Below are positions 22,042 through 35,200 of a stretch of DNA of 64,000 bases, in pieces. The translations under genes and the position numbers were made by a program. The first letter of the stretch is position 1; each line of letters starts with the position of its first letter. Location: contig VCCP01000004.1 in NCBI GenBank assembly GCA_005765155.1, positions 1,736,001-1,800,000 on the forward strand, written 5' to 3'. The notes under the pieces are model-generated. The model saw only the letters and a program-made list of their open reading frames with translations. It did no database searches and was not told where the DNA came from. The DNA is from Zelopaecilomyces penicillatus (lineage: Eukaryota; Ascomycota; Sordariomycetes; Hypocreales; Pseudodiploosporaceae).

Positions 22042-25000
22042 ATGGGTGTCGACAGCAGAAAGGCTCCACCGCTTCCAGCTCCGACCGAGACAGAGTCAAC
22101 GACATCACCAACTGAACTTACAACAGCGACCGAGCTCTCAAAGCTGGGCGACGAGAAGTCGGCATACTCACTGCCCGAGGACGGCACACCAGTTACAATC
22201 CGCACCCGCGGTCACAAAGCCAACCGGTCACAAACCTCATTGCTTATTGAGTATTTCGAGGGTGGCAAGTCTGGCTCGAGTTCGGGCCGCAAACCAAGCG
22301 TACGGGTGCGACTGACTCCTTCTTCCAAGAAGGGTCGAGGCGACCACATTCAGCTCACAGAAACAAAAGGCTCCCGCAAAGCGTCCCTTACTCGACGAAT
22401 CCCTCTGGATGATGCTCTTGGCTCTCGGGATATTGATTTTCCAGACGGCGACGACGGCCTTAGCATGACCTCGTACGCATCCGCCACGGAAGAGTCCAAC
22501 GTCTCTAGGAACCCAATCGACATTGAAATTGACCGAAGTCATCGACGCCGGCGTCCCTCTAGTCCTTTGATCCCATCTGGGGAACGGGAGAGCTACCAAC
22601 CAGGTAACCCTTCCGAGATCTCGGCCATTCCATCAGACAGCTTTTTGGACGGATCTGGCCCCGGGCTTGATCTCAAGCGAGGCAGTAGCCCTTTCCGAGG
22701 CGAGAGCTTAATTGGAGCTGCAACGTCAAGCGCCATCATGGACGAAACTCGGAGCTCCAAAACAAGGAGCGGTGGCAAAGATCGTGTCAAGATATCAGAG
22801 AGGCCCAAAGAGAAGGCAGAGAGAAAGAGGCGCCCGAAAAGTAGAGCTAGTAGCGTCAGCGAGTACCAAGGGGATGATATTCATTCTCCTCGTCGCCGGC
22901 CTAGTCGCAGCCATGCAGATTCGCACATATCTGCCATCGAATCAAGTGTCATGTCTTCAAATGTAAGCCAGAGCCACCGCTCAGTCGATGCCCGCTCGAT
23001 GCGCTCTGGCATGTCCAAATCGTCTATCAATAACCCCAAACTGCTGGAGACTGTCGAAGACGCTATCAGAAGACTTATCCTGCCCGAACTTAGCGCACTC
23101 AAACGAGAACAAAGCCAGCGTGAAAGTAGACGGGAGTCGCTCACATCGACAGGAACATCAATATCAAGAGATGAGGCTTCCAGAGACCGCAGGCGGTCCT
23201 CTGGCCAGAGGGGTGAAACACGAGACACTTCTTCTAAGCCCAAGGAAAGGCGAAACCGCGAGGCCCGTCATGACTACGACGAGACCTCTATGCACAGTCC
23301 TAGCCATGACTCAATTGATGGAGAATATCAAACCAATGAAGCCAATAACTCAACACCAAAGAGGAGTAACGACTTGCTGAAGGCGGCGGCAGCTGGAGCA
23401 GCTGGACTGGCACTGACCAAGGGCCTGGCCGGTTCCAAGGATGATCAATCAGAAACAGGCGAGAGGAAGCAGCGGGAGCGACGTCGCCGAAGGACAGAAT
23501 CTGCTCGAAGCCGTAGCCTAGGGAGAGATCGATATGCAGAGGAGTATGACGATGAAGAACCTCCTGCACCACCAATGCCACTAATGAGCGACATCAACCC
23601 CTCCGAGATGACGCGAACCTCCATCTTATCTGCCGAGTCTGATGGGCCTCATTCTGCTAGCGAAGAACTTGTATCTGGTCAAGTTAAGTTGAGGGCAGTA
23701 ATGCCCGCAGACTCGACCCCTACACCATCAAGGACACCTATCGACTTCCCACCTCCTCTTGGAGCCAGCCACGCCAATGTCTCACATGGTGACTTGACGG
23801 CTCTGCCACGAGGAAAGAAGGAATACGTAGAGGCGGAAGAGTACGAGAATGATGAGTACGGTCGACCGATTTCTGCCGATCGTTATGGTGAATATGAGGA
23901 GCATACCAGAGAGATTTCAGATCCTGGCGACTACCCCGAGGATGGATACGACGACAGCTATTACGCCACCCAGGACGTTCCACCTCCTCTGAGGTATGTT
24001 CCTTATCAGGCGGGTGCACGAGGCCTGAGTCCCATCCCCAGTGTTTCTGGCTACACAGAGGCAGGCAGTGAAGCTCCACTGCCACGAAATTCGATGCATT
24101 CGACCAGTGATGTTCCCTCGCCTCCAAAGTCTCCACATCGTCTTCATCATAGACGTTCCATGGAGTCCCTTGACTCTGCTCCTAGCAACCTGCGGACCAA
24201 GGAGTTTGACCACGTTTCAGCCGATGGCCAAAGGAATACAATGTACTCCGATGACAGCCACCTAGGTTCAACGGCAGAAGGGCAGGCCGTACGAGGGCTA
24301 GGTGCTAACCCCAAGTTCGTGAACCCACTGTTTGGGGCTGAGTCGGCTGTCGCCTCTCTCATTGATGGCTCAATGCTTGAGCAGTCCGTCATGACCGGTG
24401 CATCTGGTTATGATTATAGTGTAGCCCGCGATTCCAACATATCATACGATGATCAATCTAAGGTACAGAGCAGTCGCGGTATGAGTCCCGAGAAGATGTC
24501 TCTAGACGACCACCGAGAATATGAAGAGGAGAGACAGCAAACTCCGGGAGCCAGGTCCCTTGCCCAGTCACAAGACTACTCTGAATATGAGATTGACGAA
24601 CATGGGCGTAAGATACCTCGCACCAAGTACCGCCACTCGCCTACATCATCCGAAGCAGCTATTACCGCCGGTGCCGTGGGCGCAGCCGCCGCAGCATTGA
24701 AGGCTGCCCAGGAGAGGAAGCAAGCTACCGTGGAGGAGACATCTGAGGTCGACTTCCAACCCGCTGGGGTGTTCCGCAACAGGTCATTCAAGGAGCGTGC
24801 CATGGATGGCTGGCAGCCACGCAATACACCTACCCACAGTGTTGACAGACTTGATTTTGAGTCGGATCTCAAGATGACCGCCAGCAGCATTCCTGATCCT
24901 AACGAACCTTTGCCTGAGTTCCAATATGGCGATGATGAAGACTTCCAGACGAATCCTTCATTGTTAAACGAGCGTCTTGACGCCGAGGATGATCATCATG

Positions 25001-27416
25001 GAGGGTGGTCAGGGAGAGCTACACCCACTCAATATGGCGTGGTCCAATATGAACAGGACATGCATATGCGAGAAGGCACCCCGAAAGACGGCGGTCTTGG
25101 AATTACTGAGGTTGCAGGCGCCGCTGCATTGGGAGCGGCCGTTGGAATGGCGGCAACCCACAGCCGAGAGCCAAGCCAAGACCCAGAGGAATGGCGACGA
25201 ACATCAGAGGATCGAAAGCGCGACACTCTTGTCACTAACCCTTTCGAGGACACCAGCCCCATGGCCAACCCTGCTCTCAATGAAAATCTTATGGGAGCTC
25301 GCGGACTTGGATCGTCCTACAATGCCCCCTTTAACACAGGCAGTCCTGGATTTCAGAAGTATGATGAAGGGTACATGTCCAATGGGCCAAACCGCACACC
25401 CGACATTGCACCTGTGGGCAAGGCCCTTGACTTTTCCGGTGCGAATAACCCCATGGGCGTTGACGATCCCTTCTACGTGAACAAAGACAACCCTCGGCAC
25501 CTTAGTGGCATGTCACAAGGCATGGGCTCTCCCTTCTATGAGGCTGCCACCGGCGCTGGTATTGAACGTATCGAAAACAAGGACATCGTGGCTCTGTTGC
25601 AGCATCTAATGGTCCGCGATGCCCAAAGGAGCGCCCGGGATACGGAGATTGTCGCATTGCTCATGAATGCGGCATTGGAGATGCGCAACTCGTTCCGCGA
25701 GATGAAGGACTTTGTCCAAGACACTGGAGATGATGTGATTTTTGCTAATGTTGAGAATACCGAAAAGCTTCAAAAGAGCATCAATGGACCCCGACCCTAC
25801 CCTGGCAATACAGCACGATCAATCCAGAGTGGTTCCGTGGCTGGCACTATTGACGATATCGCCACTAAGAAGAAGAATCTATGGAGGCGGGCTCTGCAGG
25901 GCCTCAGCACCAAGGGAACCAACGACCTCAGCCGTATTGAGGACATGTTGATGCAGCTGCTTGGTGAAGTTGATGTTCTCAAAACACAGACCGCGCCACC
26001 TGCTTCAAGTGGACCTGGGCAATCGTATGAGAATCTGCAGCTGGAGGCAGCCTATGACCAAGACAAGGGCTATGAACCCGAAGGCGTCTCAACAGCAAGC
26101 CGTGCTAGTCCATCTGGACATTTGTCTGTGCCTCAAGGGCAGTTGAATCGCAACTTCTCTGACCATCGCATCAGCACCGTTCAAGAAAATGAAGAGGAGT
26201 ACGAATATGAGCCTCATCCGAGCCCCTCAGCTGAACGGACAATGATGACCAATGCGGGTGTCGCCCCGTTCGATAGCATCCAGCGCGGTGGCTCTGTTCC
26301 TCTCGAGCCCCCACCTCTGTTGGCTGTCGCAGCTCAAGATCAAATGCCACTGAGTGCTGACAATACACCTCGCAGCGACAAGGGCAAGAAACACAAGTCC
26401 AGTGGCTCTACTGGCTGGTTGCCGAAAATATCTCGCTGGTCTGGCACGACCACATCAAGTATTGGTAGGGTGCTGCTTGGCGGAAGCTCCAAAAAGGATA
26501 CCAAGCATGACGGCCAGCCACCATCACGTTCTGGTTCCAGCATGGCTTCTTTTGATGATGCCTACCGGCACGATCCATATGGCGAGGACAAGCTCCACTC
26601 TAACTTCTCACAGAGAGACTTGGCACCGGCGCAGGACATGGGATCACCAGACTTGCTGGATCCCCCTATGCCAACCTACCTTACTCCAGAAGATGCCAAA
26701 TACCAGGTTCATCGCAACTCACTGAATCTGCAACACCCTCAGCCGCGACCTGGGCAGACTGAACGATTCCGCAACGCCCTGGAGTACTCTGCGGAGGAAT
26801 ATGATGCACCAGCGACGCCACGGTCAGCGGACTGGGCTGGGTCTGCAACAAGTCTCAACCGACTTCATTCAAACACGAACAGAGGCAGCATCACATCTTC
26901 TGCCGCACCACGGGAGGCAGAGCGCTATCTCTCATCGCCAACTCAGCAGGCTGGCTCTTCGCGACCCCCCAAGGAGTCAATAGGATCATCATCATCGGTA
27001 CACACTCCGCCTAGATCAACTCGAGTGTCAAAGCTACAGAAGAACAGCCCCATGGCGCCGCACAGCTACGAGAGCGGCTACGGTAGTGCGACTGGGACAT
27101 ATGTCAGTCAATATACTGGCAGCAGTCCCAAGCTAGAGAATCGTAATCTGAACGGCGCACTCGGTGCCCCAGCCCGGCGTCCTAGCGGGCCGAGAGCCAT
27201 GACGCCAAAGAGCCCCGAAGAGGATATGGCTAGAGAGGAGAGACGACGAAAGAGAGGTATGTGAAAGCAACTGTTCACGCAATGCGCTTTCTTTAGTTCA
27301 AGAGGGAACACCCCACCCACAGGACAACATCAAATGAGAGAAAGAATTGCATATACTAATCTGGTCATGTAGACACATTCGGCACTGTGGCTAGCCAGGA
27401 TACCGACACTTTCTAA
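22042..27416 (+). CDS. Large disordered protein, function unknown (1752 aa)
   Basis: Exon 1 runs 22042-27256, and a 44-nt last exon at 27373-27416 supplies the final residues ending SQDTDTF. I do not recognise a named family. Most of the chain is low-complexity: Ser/Arg/Glu-rich with many RRR, SxS and acidic Tyr patches (YEEERQQ, YEYEPH), as in scaffold or phospho-regulated proteins. Three alanine/glycine-rich stretches (AAAGAAGLAL, GAVGAAAAAL, AAALGAAVGM) punctuate it. One segment at about residues 1175-1330 looks helical and less degenerate, including the IENKDIVALLQHLMVRD region and a later RIEDMLMQLLGEVD helix; this is probably the conserved functional core. No transmembrane helix or signal peptide is evident. 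Septal-pore, cytoskeletal or polarity scaffolds are possible roles, but nothing in the sequence decides among them. Confidence 0.82.
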
Positions 27417-29075
27417 AGATAAATATGTGTCGTTGAATATTGTTTATTTATTTTTATTTTTTTCTCATTTTCAGAACCAACACACTTGAATAAATGTGCA
27501 CCACTGTCTTTGTCGACAGTGACCACGATCGATTTCTAGAGAACAGAGAGAGAGAAGGAGGACTGGTCATGTCGAAGCTTTATCGTTTATTGTGCACAAA
27601 GCACATGGCTGTTTACGTCAACATGCATATGCAAGGATTTAGTCGAAGCTGGTCCGCGATGGGCGATGCGGCGCAGTGCGTGCATTTCAAAGCAGGGCAA
27701 CCTACAATGCGCTTGGAGGAAGGGGAAAAGAAACAAAGGAAATGCAAGGATGCGGTTATTGGAAAACCAATGAGAGGACAGAGGAAGATTTGCATGGAGG
27801 AGGATTAGTGGTAAAGAATTTCGGCAATTGGAGACGCCTTGATCTTGAGCTTCATTTTTTTGTTGTATTTTCTGCTCTCGACCTTGACGACGACATGACA
27901 TGGCTATCTGATTCTTAGAGCGAAGCGACAATTGTTTGCTAGCAGTTGGCTTGGATGCATGGCTGAAGTAGCCAGCTGTTATGGGGGCATTTGCAGCGTT
28001 TATGTTTTGCAGATGAGCGGAGGCGGAAGATGATTGGTTTGCATGATATGGACAATAATCAAACGATTCCAGAGGCGATTTGCGTTTTGTTGTCAAGGAT
28101 GATGTGAAATGTTTGACCTGTGAAGTTGGTAGCCAACGCCAAGTATGGGAGGGGGTTCGCGATTATCTATGTAACTACTAATAATACTACTACGAAAGAG
28201 GATAATAGCCTCTTTGACGGTTTAGTTTCGAGAGAAAGGACAATGCAATTGGTGGTATTAAGACATGTAGTTGTTTAGTCTGGACTCTGCTTGTCTTACT
28301 GTACCGTCTTACTAGACTTACGTTTTTTTCCCCCTCTCCCGTCCTCTCCCCGTTGTTCCATCCTGCTGTCTTCTCAGCTCCTCCCCCAACCCCCACTACG
28401 GCAAATAAGCTGTTTACCGTCAGGTAGGTAGGTAGGTAATTAGGGTACCTGTACGGAGTAGATAGGCTTTCAAGGCATTATGATAGGCATTACATGCATA
28501 ACCAACCGCCTGTAATCTAGCGCCGTGGCAAGCCGACAACGGCGAACTTTCTTGCTTGCTGGTGCTCATTCACTTTTTCTTCTTTCCTTCATTCTTACTA
28601 CTTTTCTTCCTTACTTGCCATTCTTTTTGTCATGCATCCTCGGGGGAAACCATCACAATCGATCACAGGCAGTCAGCCACTGAACTGAAGGAAAGGGAAA
28701 CGAAGCGAACAACCAAAAAAAAGCAAAACCAAACTAAGCAACAACGTCGATTTCCACAGGGATCCTTGAATTGGTTTGAGTGGACGGGGGATGTTTTACT
28801 AGGGAAATTTTGAATTCGCAAGAGACGCCAGAAAGACTTTTTGTATCTGGAGGACCAAGACGAGAACGGGATTAGAGAGGATTGATTGAACTGCAAACAC
28901 GGCGCACGAGGAGGGAGGGCATTGATTGAGTACGGGAGAAGAAGAGAGGGGAGGGGGGAGCTTTGGTGGTAGTGGTGGGTGGTTGTGGTGTTGCACAACC
29001 CTTTTCTTACCACACCCCCGAAACATCATCGTCTCTTTTTGGCCGCTCGACTTTTCTCTTTTTTTCTACTTTCAA
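27417..29075. other. Intergenic, disordered protein to mitochondrial carrier
   Basis: About 1.7 kb. A 169-codon frame at 27587-28096 (-) lacks recognisable features and is not called. A GTACGGAGTA motif occurs at 28451-28460 beside a GGTAGGTAGGTAGG tract. The last few hundred bases are the likely promoter of the carrier. Confidence 0.55.
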
Positions 29076-30246
29076 ATGGCGACGGCAATTGTCCCCGCTA
29101 CGCCTGTGCCGGTCATGGAGCCTCCCATCCCGGGCAGCGCCGAGAAACCCGCATCTTCGGCTCTCCGTGACTACAAAGGCTTTGTGGCTGGTGTATTCAG
29201 CGGCATCGCGAAACTCACAGGTTAGTTCCTCCTCTCTGCGGAACTCTTTATCCTTTCATTTTTTCTCTCATCGATACTCAAAAATATTTGTAGTTGGCCA
29301 TCCTTTTGATACCGTCAAGGTTCGGCTGCAGACGACGGATGCGACACGGTTCAGCGGCCCGTTGCAGTGTGTGCTGCAGACGGTGCGTAATGAGGGCGTC
29401 CGTGGGCTGTACAAGGGCGCCACGCCGCCTCTTTTCGGCTGGATGTTTATGGACTCGGTCATGATGGGCTCGCTCACGGTGTATCGCCGGGTGTTGGCCC
29501 AGAATGTGTTTCATGTTGACTCATGGGCGCCGGGTGCCGGGCCCGGGCCCGGCACCGGCTTCGGTGCTCTGTTCGGTCTTGGCTCAGCCCGGCGGGGATC
29601 CGGCTCTACCTCAGACTACACATCATCATCATCATCGTCATCTATATCGTCAAACACTACCTACCTCCCGCCCCTTGGCCATGGCATCGCCGGCATTCTG
29701 GCTGGCTCCACCGTCAGCTTCATCGCCGCGCCAGTCGAGCACATCAAAGCCCGCCTCCAGATTCAATATGCGGCGCGCAAAGCAGACCGCCTCTATTCCG
29801 GACCTCTCGACTGCATGCGCAAGATCTATACACATCATGGCGTGCGCGGCATTTATCACGGGCTCTCGGCCACGCTGCTCTTCCGCTGCTTCTTCTTCTT
29901 CTGGTGGGGTAGCTACGACGTGCTCTCGCGCACTCTGCGCCGCCACACCTCGCTGAGCGACCCGGCCGTCAATTTCTGGGCTGGCGGCCTGAGCGCGCAG
30001 GTCTTCTGGTTGACGAGTTATCCGAGCGACCTTGTCAAGCAGCGCATCATGACGGATCCCCTGGGTGGCGGGCTGGGCGACGGGCAGCGCCGTTTCCCGC
30101 GCTGGAAGGATGCGGCGAAGGCTGTGTATCGCGAATCCGGTTTGAGAGGGTACTGGAGGGGTTTCTTGCCTTGCTTTTTGAGAGCGTTTCCTGCGAATGG
30201 TATGGCCTTGTTGGTTTTCGAGGGCATTATGCGGTCTCTTCCATGA
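29076..30246 (+). CDS. Mitochondrial carrier, SLC25 family (YMC/CRC-like)
   Basis: Inner-membrane solute carrier with three tandem two-helix repeats. Exons 29076-29220 and 29294-30246 encode 365 residues. All three PX[DE]XX[KR] signatures are present: PFDTVK (52-57), PVEHIK in the middle repeat, and PSDLVK in the third. The C-terminal repeat resembles the Ymc1/carnitine carrier branch (amino acid or acylcarnitine transport), but the substrate cannot be assigned by eye. Unusually, the linker between repeats 1 and 2 is expanded by a Gly/Pro-rich then Ser-rich stretch (about residues 125-170, including eight or more consecutive Ser-type codons), predicted disordered. A longer frame starting upstream at 28963 was rejected because it reads through the intron. 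Confidence 0.92.
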
Positions 30247-30734
30247 TTTGGATAGTCACCTAAAAATAACAGATTGCATTCATGAAGGAAGGGGTTCCTT
30301 GACACCGGATATTCCCACATTAGTTAGCCTATATATTTACTTCTGCACTTTTTATCTTTCTATTTTGTTTTCAACTCATTTCTTGAGATGAGCATATACC
30401 ATCATGGACAAGACTAGCAAGCAATCATATATATATATATATATCACAGCACAATTGGGAGGAAAATTGAAAAGTTACTTGGGTTCCAGTCAAATCGTTG
30501 GCTTTCTTTTCTTTTCATTTTTGAAGAACAATTAGTCCTAACTAAAGGCTTGCTTGCTGTTCCGTGTTTTGAGTCTTTTTGTTTCCCTGGCCCCGAGGTG
30601 CCACACAAAAAAAGGCTTCCTTTTCCCCAGTCCCATTACTCCTAAGAGCCCCATGATGGAAGAAAAAAAGAAGAAGAGATGAATCAAGATGCCCCCGTCA
30701 TGAACTTTGTTCTTGTTGTTGTAAAGGGAGAAAT
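30247..30734. other. Convergent 3' region, carrier and eL22
   Basis: Shared 3' flank of two genes transcribed toward each other. It contains an AT microsatellite (30427-30444) and A/T-rich sequence suited to polyadenylation from both sides. No gene. Confidence 0.65.
30427..30444. repeat. AT dinucleotide microsatellite
   Basis: Nine AT units in the convergent 3' region between the carrier and eL22 genes. Confidence 0.9.
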
Positions 30735-31590
30735 TTACTCGTCATCATCCTCAGCCTCGTCGTTAACGACGTTGAAGAACTTGAGCTCGTAAACGCCGCG
30801 AGAGGTGGAGACGACGCGGAGCCAGTCACGGAGCTGCTGCTTCTTGAGGAACTTCTTGGTGCTGCAGAGGTAAAAAAAAAATCATGTTAGCCAAGCAGCT
30901 CTAGCAAATAAGGAAATGTTGCTTCCTTGAAGAAGAGGAAACGTACAGGTACTTGAGGTAACGGCCAGAGAAGTCGATGTGGGCAATGACCTCGATCTTG
31001 CCCTCACCCTGCTGCTGGACAATGACGCTGTCGCCGAGGTTGTTGGTTCGGCCCTCGACCTTGATGTGGTCGACGAGGAACTTCTCGAAGGCAGTGACGT
31101 CGAAGATCTTGTCGCTAGCGGGTTGCGAAGCGTTGATGATGAACTGCAAAAGTACAGTAATGTTAGTAAAAGTCTTGACCAAAGTCACCCATTAGGGGCT
31201 TTTATTAATTTCTCTCTTCCTTTTATGTGATGTATAAATCTCATCAAGGTTGAGGTGAATGAAAGGGATGGGGTTTTTTTTTTGCGTTCTCTTACCTTCT
31301 TGGTCTGCTTCTGGGGCTTACCAGCCTTCTTCTGCTATACCAAAGAATCGACATCTTAGCCTACTGTAATTTTTTGTTTCCAAGGCCCCTTCTCCCCCTT
31401 CTTCCCATCACTCAAACACTGCCCTCAAAAAATAATCACACTCTCTCCCCGCGCCATAGCACAAGGAGAGACGGTTCGAGAGTGCAACAATATCTTTATG
31501 AGGGAGTCATCGAGTGACGGGCCGAGAGGGGAAAAAAGAGGCCGTACAGCAAAGCGGTGGTCATGTCATTGTACATACTGTGGGAGCCAT
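30735..31590 (-). CDS. rpl22: 60S ribosomal protein eL22
   Basis: Component of the large ribosomal subunit. Four exons, 31579-31590 (12 nt: MAPT), 31296-31331 (KKAGKPQKQTKK), 30947-31143 and 30735-30861, give 123 residues. The central exon encodes the family core FIINASQPASDKIFDVTAFE and GRTNNLGDSV; the acidic tail ends EAEDDDE. All junctions keep frame and use GT-AG. The 12-nt first coding exon followed by a 247-nt intron, the longest of three, is a familiar arrangement for fungal ribosomal protein genes, where the first intron often influences expression. The first exon is invisible to an ORF search and was found from the ATGGCTCCCACA-GTATGT junction, so it is the least certain part of the model. 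Confidence 0.93.
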
Positions 31591-32282
31591 TGTTGCTTAT
31601 TGTTTTCCTGAAATTTGCGTGGGAATTTTTTGGAAATTGGTCGCAAAGAAGTCGAATCCTGCGCCTCGGGTGGTGATTTGGTTCGAAGAGTGGTGGGTGG
31701 ATGATGGAAGAGGCGATTTCGGCCAATCTTTCTCCGCGAATATTTTGGTGGGCTGCCAAACTGGGCTGGAAATTAGGGCTGTGGCGGATCAATATTAGCG
31801 CCGACGCCGACAACATCAAACTTGGGTACAAAGAAATCCCCTGTTTGGGAGCATTCACGTGATGGATGACTCGGTTTCGAAGCAGATTCTCGACTTTCAT
31901 GACAAAAGACACATCCTCATGCCTTTGGCAGTTTCATAGCATAAAGAGGCAAAAAGGTCAACTTCAACAGGAGCGGATGTTTGCGCTATGTATTATCCCC
32001 ATCAACTTCATGGTCTCTGTTAGCATTGCATCCGTCATATAAAACATTGTGAAAAAGACGCCTTGTAGCCTTCAATAGCAGAAATTCATCATTCAAGCCG
32101 TAATCTCACATAAACTTCATCACAATCCAGGCCTGTGGCTGGAACCATGGTACTTCTCAATCTTCGTGAGCCATAAATACATGATACATAAGTTCGTGGC
32201 AACAAAAAAGAAGGATCTTCTTCCTTCAGAACCCTTCTTCCATTTCCTATGCAATCTAACCCGCCCGTGTTCCAACCTCTCA
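31591..32282. other. Upstream region of eL22, 3' flank of the giant gene
   Basis: About 690 bases between two genes on the - strand. The left side is the eL22 promoter; the right side is the 3' flank of the giant repeat gene. No other gene is seen. Confidence 0.6.
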
Positions 32283-35200
32283 TTAGTTGAACATCTTTTT
32301 AAAGATGCCCTTAATGCCACTGGGCTTTTTCTCCTCTTCCTTCCTCCGTTGCAAAGATCGAGCGTCACGAGCAGCGTTCTCCGATGGTATTATTCTGACC
32401 TCCTTGACCGGGGCTGCGGTTCGTGCTTTGGGTGTCTTGACGTTTTTGTCAATACTCTCCGGAGCACGGTGGTCACGACCTGAGGAGCTGTGCTTCGACC
32501 GGGCTGTGTTTGTGCGCTTTAGGCTATCTGCACGGGGATCATCTTTTGATAGTTGCGCTCCATGGACGGCCTCTAGTGGAGGCGTGGACGACGAAGAGCG
32601 AATAATTCCCTGCGCGTTTTTAATTTCAAAGAACTTTTTTTCCGGCATACCAAGATCATCCTGCTCCATGGAATCCGATGTCCTCAGAGGTTCAGCCTTG
32701 ACAGTGTTGGGCGGAGCTTGTCGACGAGAGGCTGAACGATGTCGTCTCTCTGGCTCAACTTCAAGCTCCTTAACCTTGCGGTCCTTCGGAATTGGTAGCT
32801 CCGGTCGGTCATGGCGCTCCGAGCGCTCGGCTCGTCCATTGCGTTCAGAACGGTCATGTCGTTCCAAGTGCTTGGAACGATCGCTGTGCTCATGACGTTC
32901 TTGGCGCTCAGCATGGCCATTACGCTCCGGTCGGTCATGGTGTTCCGAGCGCTCAGTGCGTCCATTGCGTTCGACATGCCTAGAGCGTTCGGTGTGCTCA
33001 TGGCGGTCTTGACGCTCAGCATGCTTCAGGCGATCGTGATGCTCGGGTTGGCCCTGACGTTCCACATGCCGGGAGCGTTCGTGATGCTCAGAGCGATCCC
33101 GGCGCTCAGAACGTTCATGACGTTCGGGTTGGACTTGACGCTCAATATTCTTGGGGCGGTCGTGATTCTCAGAGCGGTCCCGACGTTCAGAACGTTCATG
33201 ACGCTCAGCGTGCTCGGGTCGGTCTGGACGCTCAATATTCTTGGGCCGGTCTTGATTCTCAGAGCGGTCCCGGCGCTCGGAACGTTCACGACGTTCGGGT
33301 TGAACTTGACGCTCAACATGCTTGGGGCGATCTTGATTCTCAGAGCGGTCCCGGCGTTCAGAATGTCCATGACGCTCAGCATGCTCGGGACGATCTTGAC
33401 GCTCAATATGCCTGGAGCGGTCGTATCGCTCAGAGCGATCCTTCTCCCGAGCATGCCTTTCCGCCTTGCGCTTCTCATGGGCCAGTTGCTCGTCAGCAGT
33501 CCTGTGCTTCCGCGCAGCACTCCCTGGGCTTTCCCCAGAATATCCGCTGTCATGTCGCTTCGGTGTTCTAGGCGGGGTTTGAGCCTTGTCAGAGCCAGAC
33601 CGAGACACAGACGCAGAACCTAAACTTTCAGGCAGTTGACGGTGGGGATGAGGAGGGGGACCATGCGGTCCATGAGAGCCCTGGGAGGAGCGTCGTCTGC
33701 TCTCTCTATGCTCTCTTCCGTCCTCTTCGCCGCGGCTCCTACTGGAGTGGGCGGTCTGAGAAGGCTGGCGATGTCTACGGTGTCTCTCCCTGTCCCTTTC
33801 ACCACTTGACGAGCTGAGCTCCTTAGATCTGTCCTCTGTAAATATGTCAGCAACGGATTTGCGCAGATCCTCCTCATCGCCACTAAAACTACAGCGTGTA
33901 GTGGGGATATGTAGAGACTGAGGCTTCGCCGCATCCAGCATCATGTGGTTGCCCAGGCTAAGTAGGCCCTCTTTGCCATGGGGATAGGCCACTGAGGGAC
34001 TGGCAGGAGGACTCAATACTTCAGCGGTTGCATAGATGACTACAGCAGCGGCAACGGTATCTTCAGCATGGCGAAGTGACATCTTACGTTTCCGACGTAA
34101 AGTTCGTGCACAATGTTTGTCAATCATTTCTGCATCAGGGACCACAACGGCAGGAGTTGGGGCTCTAAGTTCATCTTCAATTGCAGACGGGTGTGGCAGA
34201 GGAGCGGTGGCTTGGACGGATGCGTGTAGCATTTGAGGAGCGGAAGGGATAGCAGGTGGCATGTCTAACGAATTCCAGTAGTGCACATCTTCTGTAGGAA
34301 GAGCATCATCTTGAAAAGAGTAAATGTGGTTGGTTGCAGTAGCAGTGGCTTTGGAAATATGGACGGCTCGTTTCAGTTCACGGGAAGACTCTATCTCCGC
34401 TAAACTTTCAACCCCAAGTAATATGTCTGTCTGAGCGGTGGCTGCTTTGCTGGCAGCATTAGGGGGTATTTTGATAGTTGATGCATAGCTCAGATCAGAC
34501 ACAGCCGATATCTCTAAAGCTGTTTTTCCTTCTTCCGTCCCAGCGACGACAGTGATAGTCGTAGCCACAGGAATGGCGCCAATAGCCAGACCGTGAAGGC
34601 GGCGAAAAGCTTGGGCCGGTGCTACATTTTGTAAGCTTTTATTCTCGTCAACGGGCTGTACCCTAGTATTGATATCACTTGCCTGCTCGGATTCTGCTCC
34701 CTGAGCGGTTCCTGTTGTCTCCTCAGCGGTCGGACGCACATCTGACGGACTCTCTTGGGCGGAAACGGCCACCTTGTCTGTTGGTGTCGAATCAGCTGGC
34801 GGGTTTTCGGCGGATGTTGCAGTAACAGCAGACTGGGCGGTGTCCGGGTCCTCCCTTGTCTCGATCTGTCGGGTTTGAGATGGTTCGGCAGTGGTTTCGG
34901 CTTTCGAGATATCGGTAGGGTGGCTCGATTCCTTGTCTTCGGTCTTCACCCCAGGAGTTTCGATGTTGTGATCAGGTTTTGTACCCTCAGGCTTAAGCGT
35001 CTCAGGAGAAATTGAGTTGTACTCCGAGATAGTGCTCTTTTGCCCGCCATCATCACTCGCTACCGGAACTTCAACATTCAATTCACGCTGCGTATCCTCT
35101 AGGTTCTCGGTTTGCAGTAGTGTCTTTTCTGCACCGACCTCAATAGCAGTTTCGCCAGCTTCCTCCTTAGCTGAATTACCTGGCAAAACATCGTCGTGAG

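Noticed and set aside
27587..28096. 169-codon - strand frame after the disordered protein
   Set aside because: No domain or splice support. It lies in the 3' flank of the preceding gene, and overlapping frames of similar length exist.
28963..29075. Upstream extension of the mitochondrial carrier
   Set aside because: This frame reads through the 29221-29293 intron and is not the frame of the ATG at 29076, which gives the conserved N-terminal helix after splicing.
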